A stretch of 64,000 nt of DNA, taken from Phyllobacterium endophyticum (GTDB lineage: Bacteria > Pseudomonadota > Alphaproteobacteria > Rhizobiales > Rhizobiaceae). The stretch covers positions 62,001 to 126,000 of the forward strand of contig NZ_PGGN01000005.1 in NCBI RefSeq assembly GCF_003010935.1, written 5' to 3'. The position numbers were made by a program, and so were the translations under genes. The notes beneath the pieces are model-generated. The model was not told where the DNA came from. It saw only the letters and a program-made list of their open reading frames with translations, and ran no database searches. This document shows positions 26,580 through 35,097 of the stretch, one piece after another (the first letter of the stretch is position 1; each line of letters opens with the position of its first letter).

Positions 26580-29236
26580 CGAGGATGACCACGCCCATTT
26601 CCGCCTATCGCATCCAGCTTAGAAACGGTTTGTCCTTCAGCGATATCGCCGCCATCGTGCCCTATCTGAACGATCTCGGTATCGACACGCTCACGGTATC
26701 TCCGATCTTCAGCACGATCGAGGTCAGCAGCGGCAAGAAATCCTACAATCCCACCAAGCTCGACGGCGAGGCTGGGGGTGAATACGGCTTCGCCGTCCTC
26801 GATACAGCGCTGCGGAAGCTGGGCATGGGACTTGTCGTCGATATCAATCCCAACCAGATGCCGGCGACCCATCACAATCCGTGGTGGTTCGATGTCCTGG
26901 AATGGGGATCCGAAAGCCGGTATGCCGGTCATTTCGACGTGGACTGGAAAAAGCGCCTGACCCTGCCTGTTCTTCAACGGCCGCTTGTCGAAGAAGTCCA
27001 GGCCGAAACGCTGCAACTCCACTTCCATCAGGGCAAGCTTGCCTTCGGCATCACTTACGGCGACGTGTTCTACCCACTACATCCACGGTCCTACGAAGTT
27101 GTTCTTCGCGGCGTGGGCAACGCACTATCGATTGATTTCCTTGACGCCGCGAACAAGGCGGACGCGCAGCGGTCGGAGGAATTTCATTTCCGCTTGCGCG
27201 AAATATACGAGAGCAGTGAACTCGCTCATCGTCTTGAACTTGCGGCCTGGCTGAAGGAGCTTTCGCAGGATATGGATGCAATCGACAAAGTGTTGTCGAT
27301 GCAGAAATGGCGCCTGATGACCCGCCAAAAAGCGCGCCGCCGGATGAATTACCGCCACGCGTTCGATTCAGTTCATTCGGTCGGCGTCCAGGTTGAGAAA
27401 CCCCAGCCGTTCAAGGATTTTCATGAGGTGCCGCTTGACCTGCTCGAGATCAGCCAGATCATCGGTTTCCGGGTGAATCAAATCGACGGACTGGCCGACC
27501 CCGAAGCTTATCTCCGGCAACTGCGTGCAAACGCCGGCGAGAACGCTTATCTCGTGACGGACAAGATCCTTCTGGATGGTGAAAAACACCCTGCCTTGTG
27601 GCATGCCGACGGAACGGCCGGCTATGAATTCATCTCGGCGACGGCAAATGTTCTTATCGATCATGATAAGCTTGCGGCGCTGGAAAAGCTGTACAGCGAT
27701 ATTGGCGGCCCGGGCCTCCTGCATTATCGCGGGGCGAAATCCGCCGTCCTGCACAGAAGGTTCGCTGCGGAGTTGCAGGCGCTGGTGGACCTCATCATTT
27801 CCATAGATCCGGATGCGGCTACGGGGCTCGACCTGACCCGCGCCGTGACTGACCTCGTCATAGAACTCCCGGTGTTCCGGACCTATTCCGATGGCCGCGG
27901 CGTTCTTGAACCTTACCGGTCTATCCTGCGCTCCACGATTTCAGAAATCAAAAGCCGTGCCGACGCCACTGACGCCCGCGCACTCGAATTTTTGCAGAAG
28001 ATATTGGAGACGTCCGATGGCCTGGGCGGCAAGAGGGCTCGGTCCATAACAAAGTTTCAGCAATTGACCGCTGCTGTCATGGCCCAGGCGATCGAGCAAT
28101 CCCACCGCTATGGGCGCGGTCCCATCGCTCTCGACGAGGTCATCCTGCACGGAGCCGATTCAGGCGACCCCGTCCAGGCTTTCCATGACAAGATGCTCAA
28201 CAAGGCTGCCGCGGCGCCAAGGGGCATGCTGGCGACGACATTCTCCTATACGACCAAATTCGGCGAGGACGCCAGGATGCGGCTCCTCGCTCTGTCCGAA
28301 GCCCCGGAGCCATGGTGCGAAGCCGTCCTCCGGTGGCGTCAAAAGCATGCCCAGCATGTGGCGACCATCGAGGAGACACCGGCGCCCGATCCCCAGACGG
28401 AATGGCTCATCTTTCAGACCCTCGCCGCGATCTGGCCCTTGACGCTGCCGCTTGACGATGAGACCGGACTGAACGCGGTACGTGAAGATCTTTCGGTGTT
28501 TATCCAGAAGGCGATCAGCGAAATCCAGAGGGATGCATTCTGGACAGAGATAAACAGGCCATACGAACTGGCAGTGATGGACTATATAAACCAGCTTTTC
28601 GCCGACCGTTCCTTCCTTCAGGATTTCGTCGAGACCATGCGTCCCTTCTGGGTGGCCGGGGCAATCAACAGTTTTTCACAAACGGTGCTCAAAGCCACAG
28701 CACCCGGAGTGGCCGTAGTTTATAATGGCGCCGAATGCTGGGATTTCGGAGTGTCCAACATCCCCGCATCGACCGACGTGAACTTCGAAGCGCTGGCCAC
28801 CCGCCTCTCCTATGCGGACCAGTCGCCGTTGAACATATTGCTAGAGGATTGGCACACGGGCGCGATAAAACAGCGGCTTGTTTCGACACACTTGCGGGCT
28901 CGAAAACGCAAACCCGGCCTGTTTACCGGCGGCGAGTATGTGCCCCTGAAAGTGACCGGCAAGAAACGGAGAAATGTCATTGCCTTCCTGAGGAAGGACG
29001 GCAGCGACGTTTGCATGGTCGCAGTGCCCAGGCATCCGTTCGACGCTGTGAGGCGATTCAACACGCCATTCATGCCGATCCCCGGCTGGGGTGACACCGC
29101 TATCCAGGTCCCCCAGGAGATCAGAGGGCTGGAACTACAGGACCTCATGACAGGAAATAGAACAATCCTTGCTGACAAGTGCCTTATCGCCGATGCGATG
29201 CGCGGATTTTCAACGGTTTCGCTGATGACGGACTAG
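26576..29236 (+). CDS. TreY-like GH13 protein with substituted catalytic residues (probable pseudoenzyme)
   Basis: The 886-residue protein is homologous to maltooligosyltrehalose synthase (TreY) over its length: YRIQLRNGLSFSDI, NPWWFDVLEWGSESRYAG, GFRVNQIDGLADPEAYL, LEDWHTGAIKQRLV and a C-terminal domain ending VSLMTD. The GH13 catalytic positions are changed. Region I reads DINPNQM (usual DIVPNH; Q94). The nucleophile position in GFRVNQ is Asn301 instead of Asp, followed by Gln for His. The acid/base position in LVTDKILL is Asp329 instead of the Glu of VEKIL. The usual VDPDNRRPVDF is replaced by VSNIPASTDVNF. The start is the ATG overlapping the otsA stop; an ATG at 26585 is an alternative. 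No TreZ gene is nearby. A glucan-binding, regulatory or altered catalytic role is possible. Confidence 0.8.
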   Translation: MTRMTTPISAYRIQLRNGLSFSDIAAIVPYLNDLGIDTLTVSPIFSTIEVSSGKKSYNPTKLDGEAGGEYGFAVLDTALRKLGMGLVVDINPNQMPATHHNPWWFDVLEWGSESRYAGHFDVDWKKRLTLPVLQRPLVEEVQAETLQLHFHQGKLAFGITYGDVFYPLHPRSYEVVLRGVGNALSIDFLDAANKADAQRSEEFHFRLREIYESSELAHRLELAAWLKELSQDMDAIDKVLSMQKWRLMTRQKARRRMNYRHAFDSVHSVGVQVEKPQPFKDFHEVPLDLLEISQIIGFRVNQIDGLADPEAYLRQLRANAGENAYLVTDKILLDGEKHPALWHADGTAGYEFISATANVLIDHDKLAALEKLYSDIGGPGLLHYRGAKSAVLHRRFAAELQALVDLIISIDPDAATGLDLTRAVTDLVIELPVFRTYSDGRGVLEPYRSILRSTISEIKSRADATDARALEFLQKILETSDGLGGKRARSITKFQQLTAAVMAQAIEQSHRYGRGPIALDEVILHGADSGDPVQAFHDKMLNKAAAAPRGMLATTFSYTTKFGEDARMRLLALSEAPEPWCEAVLRWRQKHAQHVATIEETPAPDPQTEWLIFQTLAAIWPLTLPLDDETGLNAVREDLSVFIQKAISEIQRDAFWTEINRPYELAVMDYINQLFADRSFLQDFVETMRPFWVAGAINSFSQTVLKATAPGVAVVYNGAECWDFGVSNIPASTDVNFEALATRLSYADQSPLNILLEDWHTGAIKQRLVSTHLRARKRKPGLFTGGEYVPLKVTGKKRRNVIAFLRKDGSDVCMVAVPRHPFDAVRRFNTPFMPIPGWGDTAIQVPQEIRGLELQDLMTGNRTILADKCLIADAMRGFSTVSLMTD

Positions 29237-30987
29237 GTCGCGTCCAGGGCCTGATTGCGCTTCCTGCGCGAAACGTTTCTCGCCTTGCGTTCCTTGGCCA
29301 TGTCGCTGACGGCAGCCAGGAGCGCAGGATGTTTGGCCATGAACACATTGAAATCGCGGCGCTCTAAAACCAGGAAATGGCAAAAATCAACAGCAATGAC
29401 GTCGGCCGTGCGTCTGCCACCGCTCAGCAGAGCCATTTCGCCGAAAAATGCGCCCGCCTCGAGCCGGATCGATTCGTTCTCCAGTCGGACCTCGACGGCG
29501 CCGGATGAGATGAAGTACATGCCGTCGACACGATCTCCGATACGGATGACGCGCTCGCCCGGCGACGCCACCTTGGGCCGGAACAGGAGCAGGAGTTCTT
29601 CCTGGGAATTCTCGTTCACCTGCGCAAACATCGGGAAGGTTTCTATCAGTTGCTGCATTTCCAGCTGATGCTGCCTGTTCCTGTCATCGCTGATCTTCCG
29701 GATCCTTGCCAGCTCGCGGCAAAGTGCATCGTGCTTCTGCTGGCCATAATTGGCGGAAAGGGATGGATATTTGCTGTGGATTGCCTTTTGCAGCCAATCT
29801 CCCGCGAGCAGAACGAGCGGGTTCACAGTGATCGACAGGATGGCGCCGGCAAGAATGAGATCCTGCCCCTCGCGCGGCAACAGGCCGAGCGAAACGCCGA
29901 GACCTGCCAGGATAAACGAGAACTCGCCGATCTGCGCCAGTCCGGCAGCGACAGAAAGGCCCATGGCGATGGGATAGCGCAGCAGCACCACTATCAGGAA
30001 CGCGATTATCGATTTGCCGAAGATGATCAGCGCGAGCACGCCGGCAACGGCAAGCGGTTCGCGAATGATGACATAGGGATCGAAAAGCATGCCGACCGAA
30101 ACGAAAAACAGCACGGCGAAGGCATTTTGCAAAGGCAGGGAGTCGGCCGCGGCACGATGACTGAGGTGCGATTCGCTCATGACCACACCCGCAAAAAACG
30201 CACCGAGTGCAAAGGATACGCCGAAGATTTCCGCGGAGCCGAAGGCGATACCGAGCGCAACGGCAAGAACAGAAAGCGTGAACAATTCCGGTGACCCGGT
30301 CCGCGCCACCAATGTCAGTATCCACGGAACGACTTTCGGACCAAAGAATATCGCCATGACCGTGAAGGCGCCAACTTTGAGCAGGGTCACTGCTATGGTC
30401 AAAGCGATCGCGAGGCCTCCCGCAGCTTCGGCTCCCGCAGCCGTGGCATCGACATGACCGCCCAGAACGCCGGAAAATGCGGGCAACAGCACAAGAGCCA
30501 GCACCATCGCCAGATCCTCGACGATGAGCCATCCCACCGTGACACGACCATTTACGGAGTCGACCTGATTATGCTCCTCGAGCGCCTTGAGAAGCACGAC
30601 AGTACTGGCGACCGACAGGCTGAGACCAAATACGATCCCGGCCCCAAGCCCCCAGCCCCATAGTGAGGTGAGGCCGATGCCAAGCAGGGTTGCAAGCAGG
30701 ATGCGCCCCAGTGCGCCCGGGACCGCCACCCCTCGGACCGCGAGCAAATCAGACGCGGAAAAATGCAGGCCTACGCCAAACATCAACAGGATGACGCCCA
30801 TCTCGGCAAGCTGGGATGCGAGATCGCTGTCCGCTACAACACCAGGTGTATAGGGTCCCATCACGATACCGGCGACAAGATATCCGACCAGCGGCGGCAA
30901 GCGCAGACGATCGGCCGCGTAGCCGAAGACGGCGGCAAACACGAAGCCGAGGGCAACCGTCGCTAAGAGTGAGACCTCTTGATGCAC
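29233..30987 (-). CDS. CPA2 cation:proton antiporter with C-terminal cyclic-nucleotide-binding domain
   Basis: A 584-residue transporter starting at a GTG (VHQEVSLLATVALG) with GGAAAGAGA upstream; the open frame runs further to a TTG without a better site. About 12-13 helices form a KefB/YbaL-like exchanger (LPPLVGYLVAGIVMGPYTPG, GLSLSVASTVVLLKALEE, GWLIVEDLAMVLAL). Instead of the usual TrkA-N NAD-binding domain, the C-terminus (about 450-560) is a CRP-type cNMP-binding fold: FPMFAQVNENSQEELLLLF, GMYFISSGAVEV, and FGEMALLSGGRRTADV with the phosphate-binding Glu and Arg. It probably exchanges K+ or Na+ for H+ under cyclic-nucleotide control. Its stop shares CTAG with the convergent TreY-like stop. 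Confidence 0.85.
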   Translation of the reverse strand: MHQEVSLLATVALGFVFAAVFGYAADRLRLPPLVGYLVAGIVMGPYTPGVVADSDLASQLAEMGVILLMFGVGLHFSASDLLAVRGVAVPGALGRILLATLLGIGLTSLWGWGLGAGIVFGLSLSVASTVVLLKALEEHNQVDSVNGRVTVGWLIVEDLAMVLALVLLPAFSGVLGGHVDATAAGAEAAGGLAIALTIAVTLLKVGAFTVMAIFFGPKVVPWILTLVARTGSPELFTLSVLAVALGIAFGSAEIFGVSFALGAFFAGVVMSESHLSHRAAADSLPLQNAFAVLFFVSVGMLFDPYVIIREPLAVAGVLALIIFGKSIIAFLIVVLLRYPIAMGLSVAAGLAQIGEFSFILAGLGVSLGLLPREGQDLILAGAILSITVNPLVLLAGDWLQKAIHSKYPSLSANYGQQKHDALCRELARIRKISDDRNRQHQLEMQQLIETFPMFAQVNENSQEELLLLFRPKVASPGERVIRIGDRVDGMYFISSGAVEVRLENESIRLEAGAFFGEMALLSGGRRTADVIAVDFCHFLVLERRDFNVFMAKHPALLAAVSDMAKERKARNVSRRKRNQALDAT

Positions 30988-31180
30988 GTTTCTCTTTCCA
31001 TGAATTTTCGCAAAGCCAAGCGGTTTTACAAAAGGTCGATCTGCTGGAAATTGCAATAGATCGTTCGATTATCCGTTCAAACCACACACTTGCAACTGTT
31101 CACACCTAAATATCATCCAAGACTGGAAAAGCTCATCTTCATCTCGGTGCCGAACGTGGCAAGCGAAGCTAAAGCCTAAT

Positions 31181-31190
31181 ACCAGTTGGT
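31181..31190. promoter_or_regulatory. Candidate GntR operator upstream of the regulator gene
   Basis: The 10-base ACCAGTTGGT, with ACC and GGT as mirrored ends, preceded by TAAT, lies 64 bases before the GntR-family gene. TAATACCAGTT recurs exactly in front of the NanE-kinase gene at 32001-32011. The shared sequence suggests autoregulation and joint control. Confidence 0.45.
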
Positions 31191-31253
31191 TTATCAAAAG
31201 AATAATGCGAGGGTGATCGCGCGATGCTGGAAGACTGCAGCCAAGGAGAAGAT

Positions 31254-32003
31254 ATGGAGCGTGAGCAGCTGTTTGTGGAAGTCCTTTCCCGGATCGGCGC
31301 ATATGAACCGGGGATACCGCTGCACAAGAAATTGAAGATGGCGCTGCAGGAACTTATCGTCAGCAACAGAATAAGAAGGGGGGCCACCCTTCCTGGCGAG
31401 AGGACGATGGCGGAAGCCCTGTCGCTTTCGCGCGTAACGGTCAGGAAGGCGATCGAGCTTCTCATAGAGGACGGCCATCTGCGGCGACGCCACGGCGCGA
31501 AAACCGAGGTGAGCGTTCCCGTCGAGAAATCGTTGTCAACGCTGGCAAGCTTCTCCGAAGACATGATAGCGCGAGGGCTCGAACCCGGATGTATATGGAT
31601 TTCCAAGGAAATAGGAAGGCCATCGCCGGCGGAAGCAATGGCGCTTGCACTTCCGCCGAATGCGCAGATCATTCGCCTGAAACGCATTCGGACCGCCGAT
31701 GGAAACCCCGCCGCCTACGAGACGGCGGTCGTCCCGGCAAGGTTTCTACCCTCGCCCGATCTCGTCAGCAACTCGCTCTACGAGGCATTGGCGAAGCGGA
31801 ACGTCCTGCCACAGCGGGCAATCCAGCGGCTGCGCTCGCGCCCGGCCTCGGCGCAGGATAGCGAATTGTTGAAATGCACAGTGGGCTCGCCCCTGATCAT
31901 CATCGAGCGGCGCTGTTTCCTCCCTGACGACCAGCCGGTCGAGTTCACCGAGACAAGGTATCGCGGCGATCTCTATGACTTCGTCACCGAGCTAAGTCGA
32001 TAA
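31254..32003 (+). CDS. GntR/HutC-family transcriptional regulator (UTRA domain)
   Basis: A 249-residue regulator starting MEREQLFVEVLSRIG at the ATG at 31254 with AAGGAG 6 bases upstream; an in-frame ATG at 31224 lacks one. The N-terminal winged helix includes LHKKLKMALQELIVSNRI, LPGERTMAEALSLSRVTVRKAIELL and LRRRHGAKTEV. The UTRA effector domain follows (about 95-245), with IRLKRIRTADGNPAAYETAVV and VEFTETRYRGDLYDFV. Such regulators of amino-sugar genes usually respond to a phosphorylated sugar such as GlcNAc-6-P. It precedes and probably controls the downstream amino-sugar operon. Confidence 0.88.
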   Translation: MEREQLFVEVLSRIGAYEPGIPLHKKLKMALQELIVSNRIRRGATLPGERTMAEALSLSRVTVRKAIELLIEDGHLRRRHGAKTEVSVPVEKSLSTLASFSEDMIARGLEPGCIWISKEIGRPSPAEAMALALPPNAQIIRLKRIRTADGNPAAYETAVVPARFLPSPDLVSNSLYEALAKRNVLPQRAIQRLRSRPASAQDSELLKCTVGSPLIIIERRCFLPDDQPVEFTETRYRGDLYDFVTELSR

Positions 32004-32004
32004 T

Positions 32005-32021
32005 ACCAGTTTTTAACTGGT
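32005..32021. promoter_or_regulatory. Inverted-repeat operator before the amino-sugar operon
   Basis: ACCAGT (32005-32010) and ACTGGT (32016-32021) are exact reverse complements around TTTTA. A further half site CTGGTAT follows at 32028. The stretch lies between the GntR gene and the NanE-kinase gene, and shares TAATACCAGTT with the site at 31181. It is the best operator candidate for the GntR protein. Confidence 0.6.
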
Positions 32022-32072
32022 TGCAATCTGGTATGATCTGGATATCGTTCTCGTCACAAGCGAGGAACAAGT

Positions 32073-33617
32073 GTGAAAATCGGGGATCTCAAAGGCAAAC
32101 TTATCGTATCCTGCCAGCCCGTGCCGGGCGGTCCAATGGACGATGCCAGGATGGTGACGGCATTTGCCCTGGCAGCGGTTGCCGGTGGTGCCAGCGCGCT
32201 TAGAATAGAATCCCTTGATTATGTGCGTGCGGTCCGCGCCGCGACCGATGTGCCGATCATCGGGATCGTCAAGAAGGACCTTGAGACATCGCCGGTTCGG
32301 ATCACGCCGCATGTAGCGGACGCGGTCGCCCTGGCGAGGGCCGGCGCGCAAATCGTGGCGTTCGATGCGACGCTGCGTTCGCGCCCGGATACAATTGCGA
32401 ATATCATAGCGGCCATTCACGCGAATGGCGCATTGGCGATGGCGGATTGCTCGTCGGTCGAGGATGGCCTTGCGGCTCTCAAGGCCGGCGCCGACTGCGT
32501 TGGATCGACTCTCTCCGGTTACACGGGCGGCCCCGTGCCTGACGAACCCGACTTCGACCTGATTACGCAGCTGCACGATCTTACCCCCCATGTAATCGCG
32601 GAGGGCCGTATCAGAACACCGGAGCAGGCAATCGTAGCGTTGCGCCGGGGTGCATCCAGTGTCGTGGTCGGCTCGGCAATCACCCGTACCGAACATGTCA
32701 CCTCATGGTTTAAACAGGCAATCGCTGCAGAAACTGCGAATAAAGCCAGCAAGGGCGTGCTCGCGATCGACATCGGCGGTACCAAGACGCTGGCCTGTCT
32801 GGTCAAGGACGGCAAGATCGCGAGGGAGCTGCATTTCCCAACTGATCACACGCTTGGGCCCGACGGCTGGGTTGAAGCTGTCGCCGCGACGACCTTGGGC
32901 TGGAAAGGCTTGTATGACCGGGTGGCGGCTGCGGTGACCGGCATCGTCGTGGATGGCCATTGGGCAGCGTTGAACCCGGCGACGCTCAAACTTCCTGCAA
33001 GTTATGCACTCGCCGACAAGTTGCGCGACACGTTCGGCGTGTCGGCTACGGCATTCAACGACGCGCAAAGCGCAGCCTGGGGCGAGCACCGCTTTGGCGC
33101 CGGTGCTCGCGAGGACATGGTGTTCCTCACCATCTCGACGGGCATCGGCGGCGGCATCGTCCTCAACGGCCGGCTCCTGCAGGGTACTGCCGGTCATTTC
33201 GGCCTGTTCCAGGGCTATTTCGAATGCTCAAACCGGCCGTTGGAAGACAGCGTTTCTGGCCACTGGATGAACGGAGAAGCCCGCAAGGCCGGATTCGATT
33301 TGGAGGCCCGGGAGATTTTCGCGGCAGCACGATCGGGCGCTCCATGGGCATCGCACATCATTTCGATCTCGGCCAAGCGCGCGGCGATGCTTTGCCAGAA
33401 CATCCAGCTGGCGCTCGATCCCAGACGCATCATTATCGGAGGCGGCATTGGCCTTGCCGAAGGTTATATCGACCAAGTACGCAGTGCATTCACCTTTCCC
33501 GCCTTGTCGCTTCGCCCCACCCTTGTGCCTGCCGGTCTCGGCCGCCACGCAGGTGTGATCGGCGCAGCGGATCTAGTTGCACAGTCCCGCTCAATCCCTG
33601 GAGGCTATAATGCTTAG
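32073..33617 (+). CDS. Bifunctional N-acetylmannosamine-6-phosphate 2-epimerase / ROK kinase (NanE-NanK fusion)
   Basis: A 514-residue fusion. Residues 1-225 are a NanE-type TIM barrel (LIVSCQPVPGGPMDD, IIGIVKKDLE with the catalytic lysine, HVIAEGRIRTPEQA with the catalytic glutamate, VVVGSAITR). Residues about 230-505 are a ROK sugar kinase: LAIDIGGTKTLACLV phosphate loop, TAFNDAQSAAWGE with the catalytic aspartate, and ISTGIGGGIVLNG. The usual ROK zinc motif (GHxxx..CxCGxxGCxE) is replaced by GHFGLFQGYFECSNRPLED, leaving one cysteine. The predicted route is ManNAc to ManNAc-6-P to GlcNAc-6-P. The kinase substrate is inferred from the fusion. Confidence 0.87.
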   Translation: MKIGDLKGKLIVSCQPVPGGPMDDARMVTAFALAAVAGGASALRIESLDYVRAVRAATDVPIIGIVKKDLETSPVRITPHVADAVALARAGAQIVAFDATLRSRPDTIANIIAAIHANGALAMADCSSVEDGLAALKAGADCVGSTLSGYTGGPVPDEPDFDLITQLHDLTPHVIAEGRIRTPEQAIVALRRGASSVVVGSAITRTEHVTSWFKQAIAAETANKASKGVLAIDIGGTKTLACLVKDGKIARELHFPTDHTLGPDGWVEAVAATTLGWKGLYDRVAAAVTGIVVDGHWAALNPATLKLPASYALADKLRDTFGVSATAFNDAQSAAWGEHRFGAGAREDMVFLTISTGIGGGIVLNGRLLQGTAGHFGLFQGYFECSNRPLEDSVSGHWMNGEARKAGFDLEAREIFAAARSGAPWASHIISISAKRAAMLCQNIQLALDPRRIIIGGGIGLAEGYIDQVRSAFTFPALSLRPTLVPAGLGRHAGVIGAADLVAQSRSIPGGYNA

Positions 33618-34935
33618 ACTAGCCAAAATCACGCTATCGGCTCTTGCGCTGCTTGCCGGATCCTTCGGTGCAGCCAACGCTACCGTCACAGTTCTCGGCT
33701 GGCCGGGCGGCTCCGAAGAGACGGCATTGCGCGCCGCCGCGGAAGCTTACAACGCACAAAGCGGAATGGCAGACGAGGACAAGGTCGAACTGTTGTTCTA
33801 TAGCCGCGACGGCTTCTACGACAAGTTGCAAGCCGACATGGCTGCAGGTTCGAGCGCTTTCGACATCAACCTGCTCGCGACCTATTCGATCGGCCGTTAC
33901 GCACCCTATATGGAGCCGGTCGACCTTGGGCCGGATGCGGCAAAAGTCTTCGGGGATTCCGTGCTGAAGACGATGCAGTTCGATGGGAAACAATATGGTG
34001 TTCCCACCGACCTTTCGTTGCATTTCATGTACTATCGCAAGGACCTCGTTGACGCCCTGCTCGCTGATCCGGCGGCGAAGGCAACCTATGGCGAGATCAG
34101 CCAGAAATACCTCGGCAAATCACTGGAGCCAAAGGCACCGGACAGCTGGACGTGGGACGACTGGGCGGCCACTGCGCTCTATTTCACCAAGGCGGTAAAC
34201 CCCGACAGTCCTGTGCGTTACGGCACTGTCCTGCAGATGAAGAACCTGCTCTTCAACATCATGGTCTGGCAATCCGTCGCGCGTGCCAATGGTGGCGACT
34301 GGATGGATGCCTCGGGTAATGTCTCCATCGACTCGCCTGCCTACCGGACCGCGCTGGAGCTATACAAGAAGCTCTACGACGCCGGTGCATCGCCCAAGGA
34401 TTCCCTGTCTTACGAATATGCTGAAACGAACGCTGCGTTTGGCTCCGGCCAGGTGGCGACAGCCTTGCAATGGAACGCCGCAGCGAGCGAATTGACCGAC
34501 CCTGCCAAAACTCCAGCAATCGCGGAAAATGTGGGAATCGTTGCGCCGCCAGCCGGTTCAGCGGGTCGGGCAGACCATATCCATGGCCTCGGGCTGGGGA
34601 TAAACAAGAATGCCAGCAACAAGCCCGGTGCCGAGAAGTTCCTGCGATGGCTCGCGACCGAGGACGCCGCGCTGCTCTACGCCCGCAGCGGTGGCTCTCC
34701 GGCGCTGATGCCTGATGTCGCGGCGAAGATCGCGACAGAGCGTCCGGATCTCGTGACGCTTGGCCAATATGCGGCTGCCTATGGCTATGTGATGACAGGC
34801 GCAACATCGGCCAACGCCTTCCCGGTCTACGAACTGCAGGCAAAGGAATTCACCGGCTACTGGTCCGGCCAGTCGACGCTTGACGAGGCACTTGCCAATA
34901 CGAAAACCGGTATGGAAAAGCTGCTTAAACCTTGA
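33610..34935 (+). CDS. ABC transporter sugar-binding protein (SBP family 1)
   Basis: The 441-residue periplasmic binding protein has a signal peptide (MLRLAKITLSALALLAGSFG, cut near ANA) and then TVTVLGWPGGSEETALR. MAAGSSAFDINLLATYSIGRY, YGVPTDLSLHFMYYRKDL and GLGLGINKNASNKPGAEKFLRWL are typical for carbohydrate SBPs. The ATG at 33610 has GGAGG 6 bases upstream and overlaps the kinase gene by 8 bases. Its partner permeases follow after a 162-bp gap with stem-loops. An amino sugar such as ManNAc is the likely ligand, by context. Confidence 0.87.
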   Translation: MLRLAKITLSALALLAGSFGAANATVTVLGWPGGSEETALRAAAEAYNAQSGMADEDKVELLFYSRDGFYDKLQADMAAGSSAFDINLLATYSIGRYAPYMEPVDLGPDAAKVFGDSVLKTMQFDGKQYGVPTDLSLHFMYYRKDLVDALLADPAAKATYGEISQKYLGKSLEPKAPDSWTWDDWAATALYFTKAVNPDSPVRYGTVLQMKNLLFNIMVWQSVARANGGDWMDASGNVSIDSPAYRTALELYKKLYDAGASPKDSLSYEYAETNAAFGSGQVATALQWNAAASELTDPAKTPAIAENVGIVAPPAGSAGRADHIHGLGLGINKNASNKPGAEKFLRWLATEDAALLYARSGGSPALMPDVAAKIATERPDLVTLGQYAAAYGYVMTGATSANAFPVYELQAKEFTGYWSGQSTLDEALANTKTGMEKLLKP

Positions 34936-35097
34936 GCCACCCTCGTTATCTCTCCCCTTGCGGGAGAGAAAGCGATTTCAGCATCTTAGCCCTTGCCAAG
35001 CGCTAGAGAGGGGATTTGCCTTACTGAACTACCCCCTCTCTTGGATTTTCCCCACAAAGGGGGAAATAAGTGAAGCTAATTCTTGCAAAGGAAAAAC
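34936..35097. repeat. Stem-loop-rich intergenic repeat between binding-protein and permease genes
   Basis: Two short stem-loops are visible: CTCTCCCC-TTG-CGGGAGAG (imperfect) at the left, and TTTTCCCC-ACAA-AGGGGGAAA at the right. The element also contains TGCCTTACTGAAC at 35017-35029, repeated exactly at 36844-36856 beyond the two permeases. It resembles a rhizobial intergenic mosaic element. In ABC operons such hairpins often raise the level of binding-protein mRNA over permease mRNA. Confidence 0.55.
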
